Below, piece by piece: positions 52,401-63,302 of a DNA stretch of 64,000 bases; position 1 is the first letter of the stretch; each line of letters opens with the position of its first letter. The notes below the pieces were generated by a model. The model had not been told where the DNA came from. It saw only the letters and a list, made by a program, of their open reading frames with translations, and did no database searches. A program made the translations under genes and the position numbers. This DNA comes from Erinaceus europaeus (taxonomy: Eukaryota; Chordata; Mammalia; Eulipotyphla; Erinaceidae), in contig NC_080181.1 in NCBI RefSeq assembly GCF_950295315.1, positions 5,024,726 through 5,088,725 of the forward strand, written 5' to 3'.

Positions 52401-52610
52401 ATTTTTTACTACAATTCTGCAGTGTTTTTGTTTTGTTCTCATGAGTAGCCAATGATGTAGAAATTGCTTAGTCAATAAAGGACAGGGAAATTAGATTAGT
52501 ATGTGTATACTCAATAGTTCATACCTACCATAAAACTGAGAAGAGGAATGGGGGTCTGGAAATAAGGACAGCTACCTAGTATGCTGATCTCTGTTTAGGA
52601 GAAAGAGCAT
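52401..52610. other. Unassigned sequence
   Basis: Nothing recognised. Confidence 0.35.
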
Positions 52611-52611
52611 A

Positions 52612-52725
52612 CACCAGATCTGGCTCAGCGTGTCAAGCACTTACTGTCTCTGGGCCTCAGTTTCTGCATCTGAAGAACTGGAGATCTAGTAACATCATCT
52701 AACAGCATTGTTACAGAAAACATGC
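52612..52725 (+). mobile_element. MIR
   Basis: GGGCCTCAGTTTCTGCATCTG is a close match to the MIR core, preceded by a degraded 'cacttact...' segment and followed by a decayed 'tagtaacatcatct'. Confidence 0.75.
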
Positions 52726-52928
52726 CTGTGGGCATGCTTTCCTAAGTGTGGGTTATTTCCTGGATAGAAGCAATGTTCATGTCAAGGCTGACCATTTCCT
52801 GATGTTCACTACCACACCCAGCCTGTCATTAAGTTTCCATCCCCTTTCTACAAGTTTCATTTTCCCTGTAAGTGGTCAGAATAGGAAATGTTCCCTCTTC
52901 TTCCACTGGACCTAGTAATTTCTTTCTT
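52726..52928. other. Unassigned sequence
   Basis: Nothing recognised. Confidence 0.35.
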
Positions 52929-52929
52929 T

Positions 52930-53110
52930 TTTTAAAAAAATCTATTTACATTTTATTTATTTACTATTGAGAGAGAGACAGACAGACAGACCTGCAGCCC
53001 TGCTTCACCACTCATGAAGCTTCCCCTCTAAGATAGGTACCAGGGGCTTGAGCCTGGGTCCTTGCACACTATAATGTGAGCACTTGACTAGGTGAGCCAC
53101 ACCCGGTCCC
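52930..53110 (-). mobile_element. SINE-A with imperfect TSD
   Basis: ATTTTATTTATTTACTATTGAG tail, GACAGACAGACA body expansion, box B complement and a head near 53,110. CCTAGTAATTTCTT (52,912) and CCTAGTCACTTCTT (53,111) are the likely TSD. Confidence 0.85.
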
Positions 53111-53333
53111 CCTAGTCACTTCTTAAGTTGACTTACAGAACTGCTGCAACCATTTTGTTACCAAGAGGAAGAGGCTTGAAGGGTCTGAGTACATGAAGAT
53201 AGTCTTGAGAATAAAATAAGCACCATAAAGCTCACACTCCTCCTGGGTTTGTGTTGTGTGAGATAATACAATCTAAGTATATTGCTGCAAAAAGGTGTGC
53301 AAATTGCAGTTGGTTTCAGCACAAGAAGATTCG
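53111..53333. other. Unassigned sequence
   Basis: Nothing recognised. Confidence 0.35.
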
Positions 53334-53334
53334 T

Positions 53335-53615
53335 GGATGAGCCAGCAAATAGCTCACCTTGCAGGATATGCACCTTACCAGGTGTAAAGCTTCAGTTTTG
53401 AACCCTAGCATCACACAAGCGAAGCTCTGTGGATAGTGAAGTGGTGGTATAGTGTCTCTCCTTCTCTGACCCCCATTCTTGGTGCCTCCTTCCATGTTTA
53501 TCTCTGTTTTTTTGAAGTGAAAAGGATGGCAGAGGGGTATCAGCCCAGGAGAGCTATCTATAATCATGCTTATGAGAGACCCTGGCAAAGTATAAATAAA
53601 TAAGTAAATATATGA
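53335..53615 (+). mobile_element. SINE-E-like, with long 3' part
   Basis: GCAAATAGCTCACCTTGCAGG (box A region), TTTTGAACCCTAGCATCAC (box B region) and a body with GGTATAGTGTCTCTCC. It ends in AAATAAATAAGTAAATA near 53,611. Confidence 0.68.
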
Positions 53616-53946
53616 GTGTGAATGTGCATGCAAATGCTTAATTTGTTGAAAACATTTAATTTTATCTTATGCCTGAGCAGTTTACATTGAATGAAGACAA
53701 GAAATAGGTCTGGAAAGTCTTTTTTTTTTTAATCTAAGTTTAACTTACTAAGAATGGAATAGTGATTCCAGTTAGATAGAGGAAGTTCTAACACTATCAT
53801 GGGGAATTCGGGATTCACAAGGAAGTTGATACCTGCTTCGCTGTAAATTGCTATAGCTAATATGGTTTTCCCTTACTGTGCTCCTAGGTGTCCCAAGAAT
53901 ATGAGCCTTGACGGAAATCTTATGATGTTAGGCTTAGTTTAACGTG
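53616..53946. other. Unassigned sequence
   Basis: Nothing recognised. Confidence 0.4.
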
Positions 53947-53947
53947 T

Positions 53948-54110
53948 TGCTTTCTAATTGTGAACCTGTCAGGCTACTTACCCTCTTTTAGCCTCATTTT
54001 CCTTACGTAGAGCATAAAGAAAACATGACCTACCTCAAAGGGCCTGCTCTGAATATTAAGTGAGGTGTGCAGACACTTGTGCTGTGAGGGCCATGTACAC
54101 GCATAAGGAA
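53948..54110 (+). mobile_element. MIR
   Basis: AACCTGTCAGGCTACTTACC, TTTTAGCCTCATTTTCCTTACG, GACCTACCTCAAAGGGCC and ATATTAAGTGAGGTG follow the MIR core and 3' order closely. Confidence 0.85.
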
Positions 54111-54204
54111 ATTATATACAAAGACTACATTGTAAAGCATTAACCCCCTCAATAAAAAAGTTTAAAAAAAAGAATAAACACTTTATACAGGCATAGTGAG
54201 CAAT

Positions 54205-54402
54205 AGTTATTGAATAGTCATCACTGGGGCTTCACCACTTTAAGATAACTTATCAGACAGACAGACACAACAAGGCAGAGAGAGAGTAAAGGGGACCATG
54301 GCATCAAAGCTTTCTCCAGTATAGTGGAAGTAAGTCTTGAGTCTGGGTTGCATGCATGGCAAAGCAGCATACTATCCATGTGAAATATTTTGCTAGTCCC
54401 TC
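54205..54402 (-). mobile_element. Diverged tRNA-derived SINE
   Basis: GGGGCTTCACCACTTTAAGATAAC, GACAGACAGACA and a box B-like complement GAGTCTGGGTTGCATGC indicate an old minus-strand SINE. Confidence 0.5.
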
Positions 54403-54424
54403 TCTAAATATATTTTAAATAAAA

Positions 54425-54763
54425 AGAATAGGGTGACTTCACCGTTTTCAGCTGATCTTGGAGACGGACCTTAAAAAATTCATGTTAAGTGAAGTAAGTC
54501 AGAAACAGAAGGATGAATATGGGATGATCTCACTCTCAGGCAGAAGTTGAAAAACAAGCTCAGAGGAGAAAACACAAGTAGAACCTGAACTGGAGTTGGT
54601 GTATTGCACCAAAGTCAAAGACTCTGGGGTGCGGGGGGGAGAGAATACAGGTCCAAGAAGGATGACAAAGGACCTAGTGGGAGTTGAATTGTTATATGGA
54701 AAACTGAGAAATAGTATGCATTTACAAACTATTGTATTTACTGTAGAAAAAGCAATACCCATT
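54425..54763 (+). mobile_element. L1-B 3' end, plus orientation
   Basis: From GGGTGACTTCACCGTTTTCAGC to TATTGTATTTACTGTAG this is the complement of 63,340-63,660. It is one of only two L1 3' ends of lineages A and B in the plus orientation. It ends in a short A-rich tail. Confidence 0.9.
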
Positions 54764-54778
54764 AAAAGAATATAAGTT

Positions 54779-54986
54779 GGGGTGGGGGCAGGCAGTGGTG
54801 CACCTGGTTAAGCACACACATTATAGTGCACAAGGACCCAGGTTCAAAGCCCCTGGTCCCCACCTGCTGGGGGAAAGTTTCACATGTGGTGAAGTAGAGC
54901 TACTGGTGTACTCTCTGTCTCTCTAACTCTCTATCTCCCCCTACTGTCTCAATTTTTCCCTTTCTCTATCTCTATATTCTTTTTAA
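54779..54986 (+). mobile_element. SINE-A inserted at the L1 tail
   Basis: Full-length SINE-A with head GGCAGTGGTGCACCTGGTTAAG. AAAAGAATATAAGTT (54,764) and AAAAGAATATAAATT (about 54,987) form a TSD with one mismatch. Confidence 0.92.
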
Positions 54987-55002
54987 AAAAGAATATAAAT
55001 TT

Positions 55003-55862
55003 TGGCCTAGGAGTTCTGCAATAAAACATATGAAATCCCAAGTGCCATAACATACAAGAATTTCTACAGGGCACTTTAAAACCCTGCTATTTAGTAAAAG
55101 ATAAATTCAGTAAATATCATAATAACTTAATGAAGGTAAAATATGGTGACACTTGGGATGCATGAACCTTGCAGCATGATTTTTGGCCTCTTTGACAGCC
55201 TGAATTTCAAGAATTAAGGAGTTGCCTCATTGTAACTCATGTTTCACATGCTTAAAAGGATGTTCAGACTGAGAATTCAGAGATAAAAAGATAGGTGTTC
55301 CCTGGGGAAATGGAATATACTTTTCTTTAAGATAAAATGGCAAATGGTACAATTTGAAAGGATTCTAGCTAATAAAAAGAAATATAAAATGAGAATACTC
55401 TTTGGAATAAGAAAAACAAGTGTAGATCCAAGTGCTTTTGACTGGGCAGTAAGCTAGATGATAAATCTTTCAAGAAGGGATGCAATTGAATTCCAAATAC
55501 AAAAGAAGCAACGTTTCATGAGCAGAATGCTCTGGAATAAAGAGTAGATTGATGGGCTATGAAAAGGGAAATGTGAAAGTAGCAGATTTAAGGAATGATA
55601 TTCGTTCTAAGGTTGTTTCCAGCCTCTCTTTCATTGACATCAGAAATCTAATCTGGTTAGAATCTTGACTCAATTTAATTACTAGTCATGCTACTCAGTT
55701 GCCTTAGTAAAAAAGAAATTTCATATGACAGTAGACATCCTCAGATCTGGCCACTGCCCCACTGTGCAGCCACTGAACACACCCTCTCCAGCCTCTGCTG
55801 AACTGTGCTCTGTCACATAGGGAACCTCACTGTGCAGACACACATGTGTTTGTCTTTCAGAT
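55003..55862. other. Unassigned sequence
   Basis: About 0.86 kb of AT-leaning sequence without a recognised feature. Confidence 0.45.
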
Positions 55863-55881
55863 AGAAAGTAAATAAAACACA

Positions 55882-56094
55882 GAGCTGGGTGGTGGCGCAC
55901 CTGGTTGAGCACACATGCTACAGTGCACAAGGACCTGGGTTTGAACCCTCAGTCCCCACCTGCAGGGGGAAAGCTTTGTGAGTGGTGAAGCAGGGCTGCA
56001 GGTGTCTCTCTGTCTCTCTCCCTCTCTAGCTTCCCTCCTCCTCTCAATTTCTGGCTGTCTCTATCCAATAAATAAATTTTAAAAAAGATAATAA
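55882..56094 (+). mobile_element. SINE-A with perfect 19-bp TSD
   Basis: A near-consensus full-length copy: head GGTGGCGCACCTGGTTGAGC, box B GGTTTGAACCC, CT body and a CCAATAAATAAATTTT tail. The 19-bp direct repeats at 55,863-55,881 and 56,095-56,113 are identical, so it is among the youngest SINEs here. Confidence 0.96.
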
Positions 56095-56113
56095 AGAAAG
56101 TAAATAAAACACA

Positions 56114-56816
56114 AGAATTAGAATAAGTTTGCATTGTTTTACTATTTGTGATCTAACTGGTTTACAAAAGTGTAAGGTCTCAGGGCCATAATTTCACACC
56201 CACACATGGCATATGTGAGTCCCTGCCACCTCCACTGAAGTCCTTTGCCACCCTCTCATAACCACCACAGTTCCTCAGAAGGTCTAAGAGCTGAGACACC
56301 ATTTGGTTGGTTACCTTTTTTTTTCTTCTTTTTCTGGAAAGTTCTTTTTAATTTTTTTTTGTTATCTATTTTCCACATATATGTGAAACTATCCAGTATT
56401 TTTCTCTTATCTCTTTACATCACTTGGTCAGTAAATAATTTTGAGTACTGTTCTTCATTTATTGCCATGCTTTTAAAATATTATTTTCCTTGCTGGCATA
56501 AGGTTCCAGCATTCTTTCAAAGAACAATTAGGCATTTTATGTTAGTAACATTTCAACTGACTATAAGAAAGCTATTGTCATTAAGATAAATGAGTATCCA
56601 CTGAACGTTGGTTACTGAAAGAAACATGTGCATCAATCATTTTCCAAAGATTCAGTATTTAGTGAACTCATAAGTACTACAGATAAGACAGTTCTGCAGT
56701 CATCAGATTATATGGCTAGCTCAACTTCATCATTCTACCAGTGAGGAGACTCAGAGGATATATTCATAATGATCCTGAATAAGTCAGTGACACACATTTT
56801 CTAGTGCTTAAAACCT
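56114..56816. other. Unassigned; possible MIR trace near 56,735-56,770
   Basis: AT-rich. CTACCAGTGAGGAGACTCAGAGG is compatible with a MIR complement but too short to call. A 114-codon frame (56,245-56,589) is low-complexity Phe/Leu-rich. Confidence 0.4.
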
Positions 56817-56817
56817 T

Positions 56818-57015
56818 TTAGGGCTAGGCAGTGGTGCATCTGACTGGTTATACACATTACAATGTGCAGTAATCTGGGTTCAAACCCCATCCCCATTTGC
56901 AGGCCAGACACTTCAGGAGCAGTAAAGCATGTCTACAGTGTCTAGCTTTCTCCTTTTCTGTCTCTCTCCTCCTAATTCTCTCTGCCCTATCAAATAAAAA
57001 TAGAAAGAAAATAAG
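56818..57015 (+). mobile_element. SINE-A
   Basis: Head GGCAGTGGTGCATCTGACTGG, box B GGGTTCAAACCCC, body and an AAATAAAAATAGAAAG tail. Confidence 0.82.
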
Positions 57016-57017
57016 AA

Positions 57018-57625
57018 ATGGGGGCCAGGTGGTGTCACACCTGGTTAAGCGCCTATATTACCAAGCGCTAGAACCCAGGTTTAGGGAGTCAGGTGGTAGC
57101 GCAGTGGGTTAAGCGCAACGCACATGGCGCAAAGAGCAAGGACCGGTGTAAGGATCCCAGTTCGAGCCCCCGGCTCCCCACCTGCAGGGGAGTCGCTTCA
57201 TAGGCGGTGAAGCAGGTCTGCAGGTGTCTTGTCTTTCTCTCCCCCTCTCTGTCTTCCCCTCCTCTCTCCATTTCTTGCTTTCCTATCTAACAATGACGAC
57301 ATCAATCACAACAACAATAATAAGTACAACAATAAAACAACAAGGGCAACAAAAGGGAATAAACAAATAAAATAAATATTTTTTTTAAAAAAGAACCCAA
57401 GTTTGAGCCCTCACTCTCTACCTGAAGGGAGTTCTCTTCACAAGTGCTGAAGCAGGTCTGAATTTTTCTAACTTTCTCTCCCTCTCTCTTATCTCCCTGT
57501 CCTCTCTCAATTTCTTTCTGTCCTATCTCATTTAAAAAAAAATTCAGAAAAAAAATGGACTCCAAGAGCAGTGGATTTGTAGTGCTAGCACCAAGCCCCA
57601 GTGATAACACAGGTAGCAATAAAAA
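57018..57625 (+). mobile_element. SINE split by a nested SINE-B
   Basis: The head and box B (57,018-57,082) and the body with 3' module (57,405-57,625, module ACTCCAAGAGCAGTGG ... CACAGGTAGC) belong to one element, interrupted by a younger SINE-B. Confidence 0.85.
57083..57391 (+). mobile_element. Young SINE-B nested in a SINE
   Basis: Near-consensus head GGTAGCGCAGTGGGTTAAGCG, box B GTTCGAGCCCCCGG, body, linker and tail. It split box B of the host copy. AGAACCCAGGTTT (57,070-57,082) and AGAACCCAAGTTT (57,392-57,404) are the TSD, one mismatch in 13. Confidence 0.93.
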
Positions 57626-58023
57626 ATAAAAATGAACTTTCTGAAATTAAGTTCATATTGATTATACAAAAATGCTTAGTTATCAAAAACTACCATTAAC
57701 TCAACCTGGATTACTTTTTTTTCAAGAACTTCCATCACAAACCAAACAAAAACAGACCCTGTGTTCTGACCACAGAGCTACCAGAGGAAGAAATTACTGA
57801 AGAGAGAGAGGGGGCCCAGGGGATGTGGTAGAGCCATACTGGTGCTTAGGTGGTAGGCTTGGTGTGGTGAGATGCATTCTGAGGAGGTGTGAAATCACAT
57901 TAAAACATAGAAAGTCTTGTAAACTAATGCTACCTCAATTATTTTTTTAAAAAAGAATTGCTATATCAAGATGATAAACTCCACCTCATACATCTCCATA
58001 GTATAAAGCTCTCGAACAAAATA
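57626..58023. other. Unassigned; weak SINE-D-like trace at 57,808-57,900
   Basis: GGGGGCCCAGGGGATGTGGTAG resembles a SINE head but the remainder does not follow. Confidence 0.35.
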
Positions 58024-58024
58024 A

Positions 58025-58215
58025 GCGCAGTCTGGAGCTGGAGCTAGTTCAGCCAATAGAACACAAGCTTTTCCAGCACAAGGACCATGGCTGAGGCCCT
58101 AGCAGCACATGGTTGCAGCATGAGCCTCCCTGGGAAAGCTCCATGGATGGTAGAGAGATGCTGTGGTGTCTCTCTCCTTTATGTATTTGTCACTCTTCCT
58201 AAAAGGTAAAGGGAG
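58025..58215 (+). mobile_element. SINE-E
   Basis: GGAGCTAGTTCAGCCAATAG (head), CTAGCAGCACATGG (after box B), GGAAAGCTCCATGGATGG and GATGCTGTGGTGTCTCTC match the 42,878 copy in order. Confidence 0.72.
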
Positions 58216-59118
58216 AAAAAAAATGGGCTAGGGAGAACATTAAGCAGTGTCTTGCATGCATTTGTTCTGTGGCGTGCCACATAAAAAGAAAAAAAAAGAA
58301 ATTAAAAGTGATCTGTTGTTTTCAAAATACCAAGTGCTTCCAAATACTAGCTGCTAACACTTAATACTTAACTCAGTACTTAGTACTTAACTCAATACTC
58401 ACTGTTCCCTCCAAGAAAACTTCCAGTGGTGGAGAAGTCATCTGCCAAAAGAAGACCTTGGTTAAATTTCAGTGTAATGGAAATGACTCTGGCAACCATT
58501 TCTTATTCTATGTTTCCTTTTTCCTTTGATAACCCCTGACAGTGAAATTAAATAACTCTGGGGAACAAAGGTGGTGGGGACACATGACACAGTTGCCCAA
58601 GTGCTTCCTAGATAGTACACCCGCATGCATCTGCTTCATAAGATCTCAGAGGAATGCCCCAGAATGCTTATATAACTTGTTAGAATTTGAAATGCATTCA
58701 GGTATACATGACATGAAGACATTCTGTTTCCAGTAGGTGTGTGCAGTGAAGTAATCTGGGAGGCTGAACACGTCGCTCATGTTTAGTTGAACTCTGGAGC
58801 TCCCCTGTACAAGGGCTTTACTTTTAAGAGAGGCAGGGGATTGTGTTGCCCAGATGAGAGAAGGACTCTCAGGTATGACAACCTCAGACACTGTAAGAAC
58901 TGCACTACTTGGGTTGCTCTGAGCAGACTTTGGGGGGTGGATCTTTCTAGGCCCATATAATAGCACGAGCTTCACATGCACTAGCACTGGAGCATCATCA
59001 TTTATTAACAATCTTGCTTGCAGCATTTTTGTCCTTGCTATTGGTCATCCCATATTTCCAGTGTCTAGTGCTTTCTTCCCCCTGGTTTTTCAGAGTCAAT
59101 GCCACATTCAAAAAGAAC
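58216..59118. other. Unassigned sequence
   Basis: About 0.9 kb. A short internal repetition of ACTTAATACTTAACTCA-like units lies at 58,357-58,400. No gene recognised. Confidence 0.45.
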
Positions 59119-59134
59119 AGGTACCTAATGTCTT

Positions 59135-59223
59135 TTTTAACCTTTATTTATTTATTGCATAAAGACAGCCAGAAATTGAGAGGGGAGGTGGAGGGAGGGA
59201 GAGAGAGAAAGGGAGAGGGAGGA

Positions 59224-59264
<41 letters not shown>

Positions 59265-59374
59265 GGGCTGAAACACTGCTTCACCACTCACAAAGCTTTC
59301 CCCCCACAGGTGGAGACCAGGGCCTTGAACCTGAGTCCTTGAGCATTGTAACATGTGCCTCAGGACCCAGCCCT
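59135..59374 (-). mobile_element. SINE-A with perfect 15-bp TSD
   Basis: TTTATTTATTTATTGCAT tail complement, an expanded (GA)n body at about 59,180-59,262, box B complement and a head near 59,374. The direct repeats 59,120-59,134 and 59,375-59,389 are identical. Confidence 0.94.
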
Positions 59375-59389
59375 GGTACCTAATGTCTT

Positions 59390-60874
59390 CAAATGCTCGT
59401 GAATAACATTCATTCAGGCTCCTTTTACAAGTACAGATCTAACCACATTTCCAAGGTGGTCTGGTATAACTGCCCCTGATATGTGTACCAGATACTGTTC
59501 TAAGCTTTGTTGTTTCCTCATTGTGGATCTGAATGACAAACAAATCTAGGCCTGGCAAAGCCCATGTCAGGGTGTGTTCTATTTGAAATGCAGTTCTGTC
59601 GCCCAAGAGTATATAAACCAAATTGGGATTTTGAAAAGTTCAGAACTTCACTGTCACTCATTTAGATTTAGTTATGAAAGCGCCTCAATACCCTAAGCTC
59701 AACAATGCACTACAGACTATCAAAATAATGGCACACCTTCAGATCTAGTTTTATTCTACCTCCATTATCTTTTCTTATTTCTGAATAGGGCCTCTGACCC
59801 TCCTAGGGTGCCCAGTGCAGACATCTTTATTACTACTCAAATAACATAGACAAGGAACAGCACTGTTTTTCTCTAAAACTGTATCTCGGAGTGAGAATAA
59901 TGTGCGCTTCTGTCTAAGATTAGGTCAGTATGAACGAACACAGCTCTCAGTACTTATGACTATATAGAAAAGTAAGATATGGGATTCTCACTGTTTGCTA
60001 AAATCTTCCTAAGCATTCAAGGCACTTGATGGAGTGCCTTTACCATGATTACAAGTCCCCCTTTTCAAAAGATTACACCCCAGCCACAGGCAACTATGGT
60101 GTTTGTGCATGCAAAAAGTGGAAATCAGATTTCTTCATAAAAGACTTCCATGAGAGGCAAGATACCTCCATTATATGGGAATGATAACTGGCAACCAAAT
60201 TAGAGGAGGGAGTTGGGAAAATAGGGGGCTTGTGACTGATCCTCAAGGCATTTCAAAAGGAGGAAGGGGGAGATGATTGTGAGGCACCTGCACCAAGCTG
60301 AGGGGTGGGGAACTTGGGGTAATGGTAGAGAGTATCTGAACACTCAGAAGATACTTGTGCAGGTGGGGGGAGCCTCCCTGTGTACATCTCCTTTCTCAAT
60401 TACTATTTCAAACCAAAGTTCCAGGGTGGCAAGACTTCCAGGACTTTGGGTGGGCTGCTTCCAAATCTAGGAGGAATGCAGTAGGCTTGCCAAGAGATGA
60501 GCTGCCCTTGCCCAAAAGAAAGGCATGAAGAGCAGTTCTTTATTTTTCTGTCTTCCACAGCACAATGAAAGCACACCCAAGGCCATGGAGACCTGTTCTC
60601 CAGGACAGCGTGACCTTTCATGCTGAAGTCTATGTCGAGAACTGGGCAGAGTCTGCCTCTCAAGCTATATATCCAGTTTAGGGCATTCTAGAAAATGCTC
60701 TACTCCACACTAGGGTTTTTTTTTTCCCTTGTGAGGTTGTATTAGTGCAAACCTTTGTGTATGATATTAAGAGATTTTGAAAAGGTCCAGTGTTCCTTTA
60801 TGTAATGCTTTCGTACTGCTTTTAATCACTTGTCAGCAAACATAGGTTTAGTTATTCTCCTTAATTTTAAAAGA
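59390..60874. other. SINE-free block, unassigned
   Basis: About 1.5 kb of complex sequence. No repeat, exon or RNA is recognised. The minus frame at 60,403-60,663 has no known domain. Confidence 0.5.
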
Positions 60875-60875
60875 T

Positions 60876-60962
60876 TTATTTCTGGTGGTGGTAATTGTAC
60901 CCCTCTTATCCTATGGTTTTGTCAGTGTTTCCATTTTATAAATTAAAAAAATTAAATTGAAA
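60876..60962 (+). mobile_element. L1-A extreme 3' end
   Basis: GTACCCCTCTTATCCTATGG, TTTTGTCAGTGTTTCC and TTTATAAATTAAAA are the complement of the left ends of the L1-A copies at 1,010 and 34,335. Only about 85 bp is present. Confidence 0.82.
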
Positions 60963-61115
60963 AAAGATTTTATGTGAGTGGGGGGAGAGACAGAGAGACA
61001 AGGGAAGAGACAGAGACAATAACAGCACATATACTATGCCAAGGAGTAAACTAAGGACCTTAAGTTGGCAAGTCCAAAATTGCCACAATTCACCACACTA
61101 CTACCTGGGCAGCTC
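60963..61115 (-). mobile_element. SINE-C-like copy
   Basis: AAAAAGATTTTATGTGAGTGG tail complement, a GAGACAGAGA body and TACTACCTGGGCAGC as head complement. Confidence 0.55.
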
Positions 61116-61254
61116 TTTGTAATTTTCACGGCAAAGTCCTGACTGAAGATTGTTAAAGCATTCTAGAAGACATGATGCATTAGGATTCATGGAGTGAGTC
61201 TTGTCAGATTATTGACCCTGATGAGCATGAGGCTCCGTGCAAATAAACATGGAT

Positions 61255-61530
61255 TTGGATGGGGTGGAGGTTGGGGTGAGTACACATACTACCATGTGCA
61301 AAGATGCAGGTTCAAGCCCCCACTCCCTCCTATAGAGGGGAAGCTTCATGAGCAGTGAAGCAAAGCTGTGGGTATCTTTCTTTCTCCCTTTCTATTTCTC
61401 CCTTCCTCTCAACCTCTCTGCCCTATCAAATAGAAAGAGAGAGAGAGAGAGAGAGAGAGATCCATTCAGCCATCAGGAATGTTGGATTCATCGTGGAAAC
61501 CAAACCTCATAAATAACCATCAGGGCATAT
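61255..61530 (+). mobile_element. SINE-A body with (GA)n and 3' module
   Basis: Head GGGTGAGTACACATACTACC, box B GGTTCAAGCCCCC and CT body are followed by a (GA)n run (61,433-61,461) and a degraded 3' module (AGGAATGTTGGATTCATCG). Confidence 0.78.
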
Positions 61531-61874
61531 ATATATTTCATTTAGACACTGTGCCATATATATTGTATAAATGAAAATTTGGCCAAAGTGAAGTGGTTCA
61601 CTTAATGAAAATTTATGACAAATAATTAATTAATTAATGAAAATTGTGCTTGCTACAGATGGTAAGAAGATAAAAGAAGTGATACTAAAATGGACCGTTT
61701 CATTCGAGTATGTATTATCAGCGTATTCCGTGCTGATATACTACTTCCTTTGGAAATTGTTTTAAAGCTGAGACTCTGATGGCCTGTCTTGCTTTCTAAA
61801 AGGGGGCTTAACAGATGTAATTACATGTTGATGCAGTCAGATGCAGGTGTGTTGTCATGAAGCACTTATATGGC
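61531..61874. other. Unassigned, AT-rich
   Basis: Contains ATTAATTAATTAATG units near 61,624-61,640. Otherwise nothing. Confidence 0.4.
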
Positions 61875-61887
61875 TAAAGAACATCTG

Positions 61888-62149
61888 GCTCTTGGCCAGT
61901 TGGGCGGTAGCACAGTGGGTTAAGTGCACATGGCACAAAACACAAGGACCGGCACAGGGATTCCGGTTCAAGCCCCCAGCCCCCTACCTGCAGGGGGGTC
62001 GCTTCACAGGTAGTGAAGCAGGTCTGCAGGTGTCTATCTTTCTCTCCCCCTGTCTTCCCCTCCTCTCTCCATTTCTCTCCTATCCAACATCTGTGACGAC
62101 AACAACAATAATAACAACAATAAACAACAAGGGCAACAAAGGGGGAAAA
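61888..62149 (+). mobile_element. SINE-B with 12-bp TSD
   Basis: Head GGGCGGTAGCACAGTGGG, box B GGTTCAAGCCCCC, CT body, AACAACAATAATAACAAC linker and an A-rich tail. AAAGAACATCTG at 61,876-61,887 and 62,150-62,161 is identical. Confidence 0.94.
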
Positions 62150-62161
62150 AAAGAACATCTG

Positions 62162-62655
62162 ATCATCCTCACTGAATGCAGGACTTACCTAGCTCCACAG
62201 GCTGGGTCTTTCTGTCTCAGTTATTGGTACAACAATGGGAGTAGAAAAGAGTCAGATGGCAGAAACTACAAAGGTTGGAACATGCAACCACCACTACAGA
62301 AAGTGAACATATTCATGGCAAACCCTAAATGCTTTGTCCTGCTGGTCAGTGTTTGTTGACTTACACAACTCTCCAAAGCCATCCTACATCATGTTCAGAT
62401 TGAATAAGCGCATCCTCAGATCTGTAGGTGCCAGAAACTACCAGGTGTGCTTACCTCCTTTATAAAGAGCAGTACCCCTCATCCTTCAGACCAGGCTTTA
62501 TTTCACTGTGATTCAGTCACGGCCTGGGGGAATGTGGCTCTCACTTTGGAGTCACATAATCCTGTACAGGCCAGCTAATCTGTCTTAGACAAGACTTTGG
62601 CTCTTGCTTTGTTGTGTTCTCTTTGCCCCTTTTGTAAAATCTCCAACAGACACAA
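62162..62655. other. Unassigned sequence
   Basis: Nothing recognised. Confidence 0.4.
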
Positions 62656-62656
62656 T

Positions 62657-63011
62657 CAGCGGTTCTCAAGCAGGTGATTTTATCCCACTGGCATCACCTG
62701 CAGAGATCTGTGATTGTCAGAGTGGTGCAAGTGGTATGGGCATCAAGTAGGAAGAGGTCATGCTGCAAACAACCTCGAATACACTGGGAAGCCTCCCTCC
62801 CCTATCCTCCAACAGGGCGGTTTCTGGCCCAGAGTGTTTGCAGTGCTGAGGCTGCAGCCTGGAAAGAGACGCAGCACCGAAGGAGAACAAAGAATTTACA
62901 AGACTGAAGTCCAGAGTTCAGCCCCCAGCATTGCATATGCTGGAGTGATGCTTTGTCGTGATATATATTTAATTCATGCTATTTTCATTAAGTGCTGAGG
63001 TTGAGAAACTG
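62657..63011 (+). mobile_element. hAT-type MITE (MER20-like), split by a SINE
   Basis: The 5' end CAGCGGTTCTCAA (62,657-62,669) and 3' end TTGAGAAACTG (63,001-63,011) are the inverted termini of a hAT-Charlie miniature element. Between them GTGATTTTATCCC, GTGATTGTCAGAGTGGTGC, GGCATCAAGTAGGAAGAGG and CATGCTGCAAAC follow the order I remember for MER20. It has no transposase gene. Confidence 0.75.
62855..62990 (+). mobile_element. SINE inserted in the MITE
   Basis: A SINE-D/E-type segment (AGAGTTCAGCCCCCAGCATTG, GCTGGAGTGATGCTTTGTCG) lies between AGTGCTGAGGCTG (62,842-62,854) and AGTGCTGAGGTTG (62,991-63,003), a 13-bp TSD with one mismatch. Confidence 0.75.
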
Positions 63012-63300
63012 GGCAATATGAAAAAAAATAGGTAGGTACATAATGAAAGATTAAATCTTTAATTCACAGTAGCTCCTAGTAAAAAAGAACTGAAGCATTT
63101 TAGACTGCATCCATTTGACAATCAAAAAAATAAATAAAATAAAAAATTGGTAGGGGGATGAGCAGTGGACAGAGTTCCACTTACCACATATTTATTAAAC
63201 ATTGAGTTATATGCCAAATACTGTCTGTGAAGATATAAAAGCTAATAAGATACGGTTGCTGTCCTCCAGAAGTTTAAACTCAAGGACAGACTGGGTAGAC
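63012..63300. other. Possible ancient repeat
   Basis: TTATTAAACATTGAGTTATATGCC, AATACTGTCTGTGAAGATATAAAAGC and GTCCTCCAGAAGTTTAAACTC resemble an old mammalian interspersed repeat motif (ctatgtgccaggcactgt...ctcaaggagcttacagtct). I cannot name the family. Confidence 0.4.
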
Positions 63301-63302
63301 AT

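Noticed and set aside
58357..58400. Short tandem repetition of ACTTAATACTTAACTCA-like units
   Set aside because: Only about two to three imperfect units are present, compatible with local slippage in AT-rich DNA.
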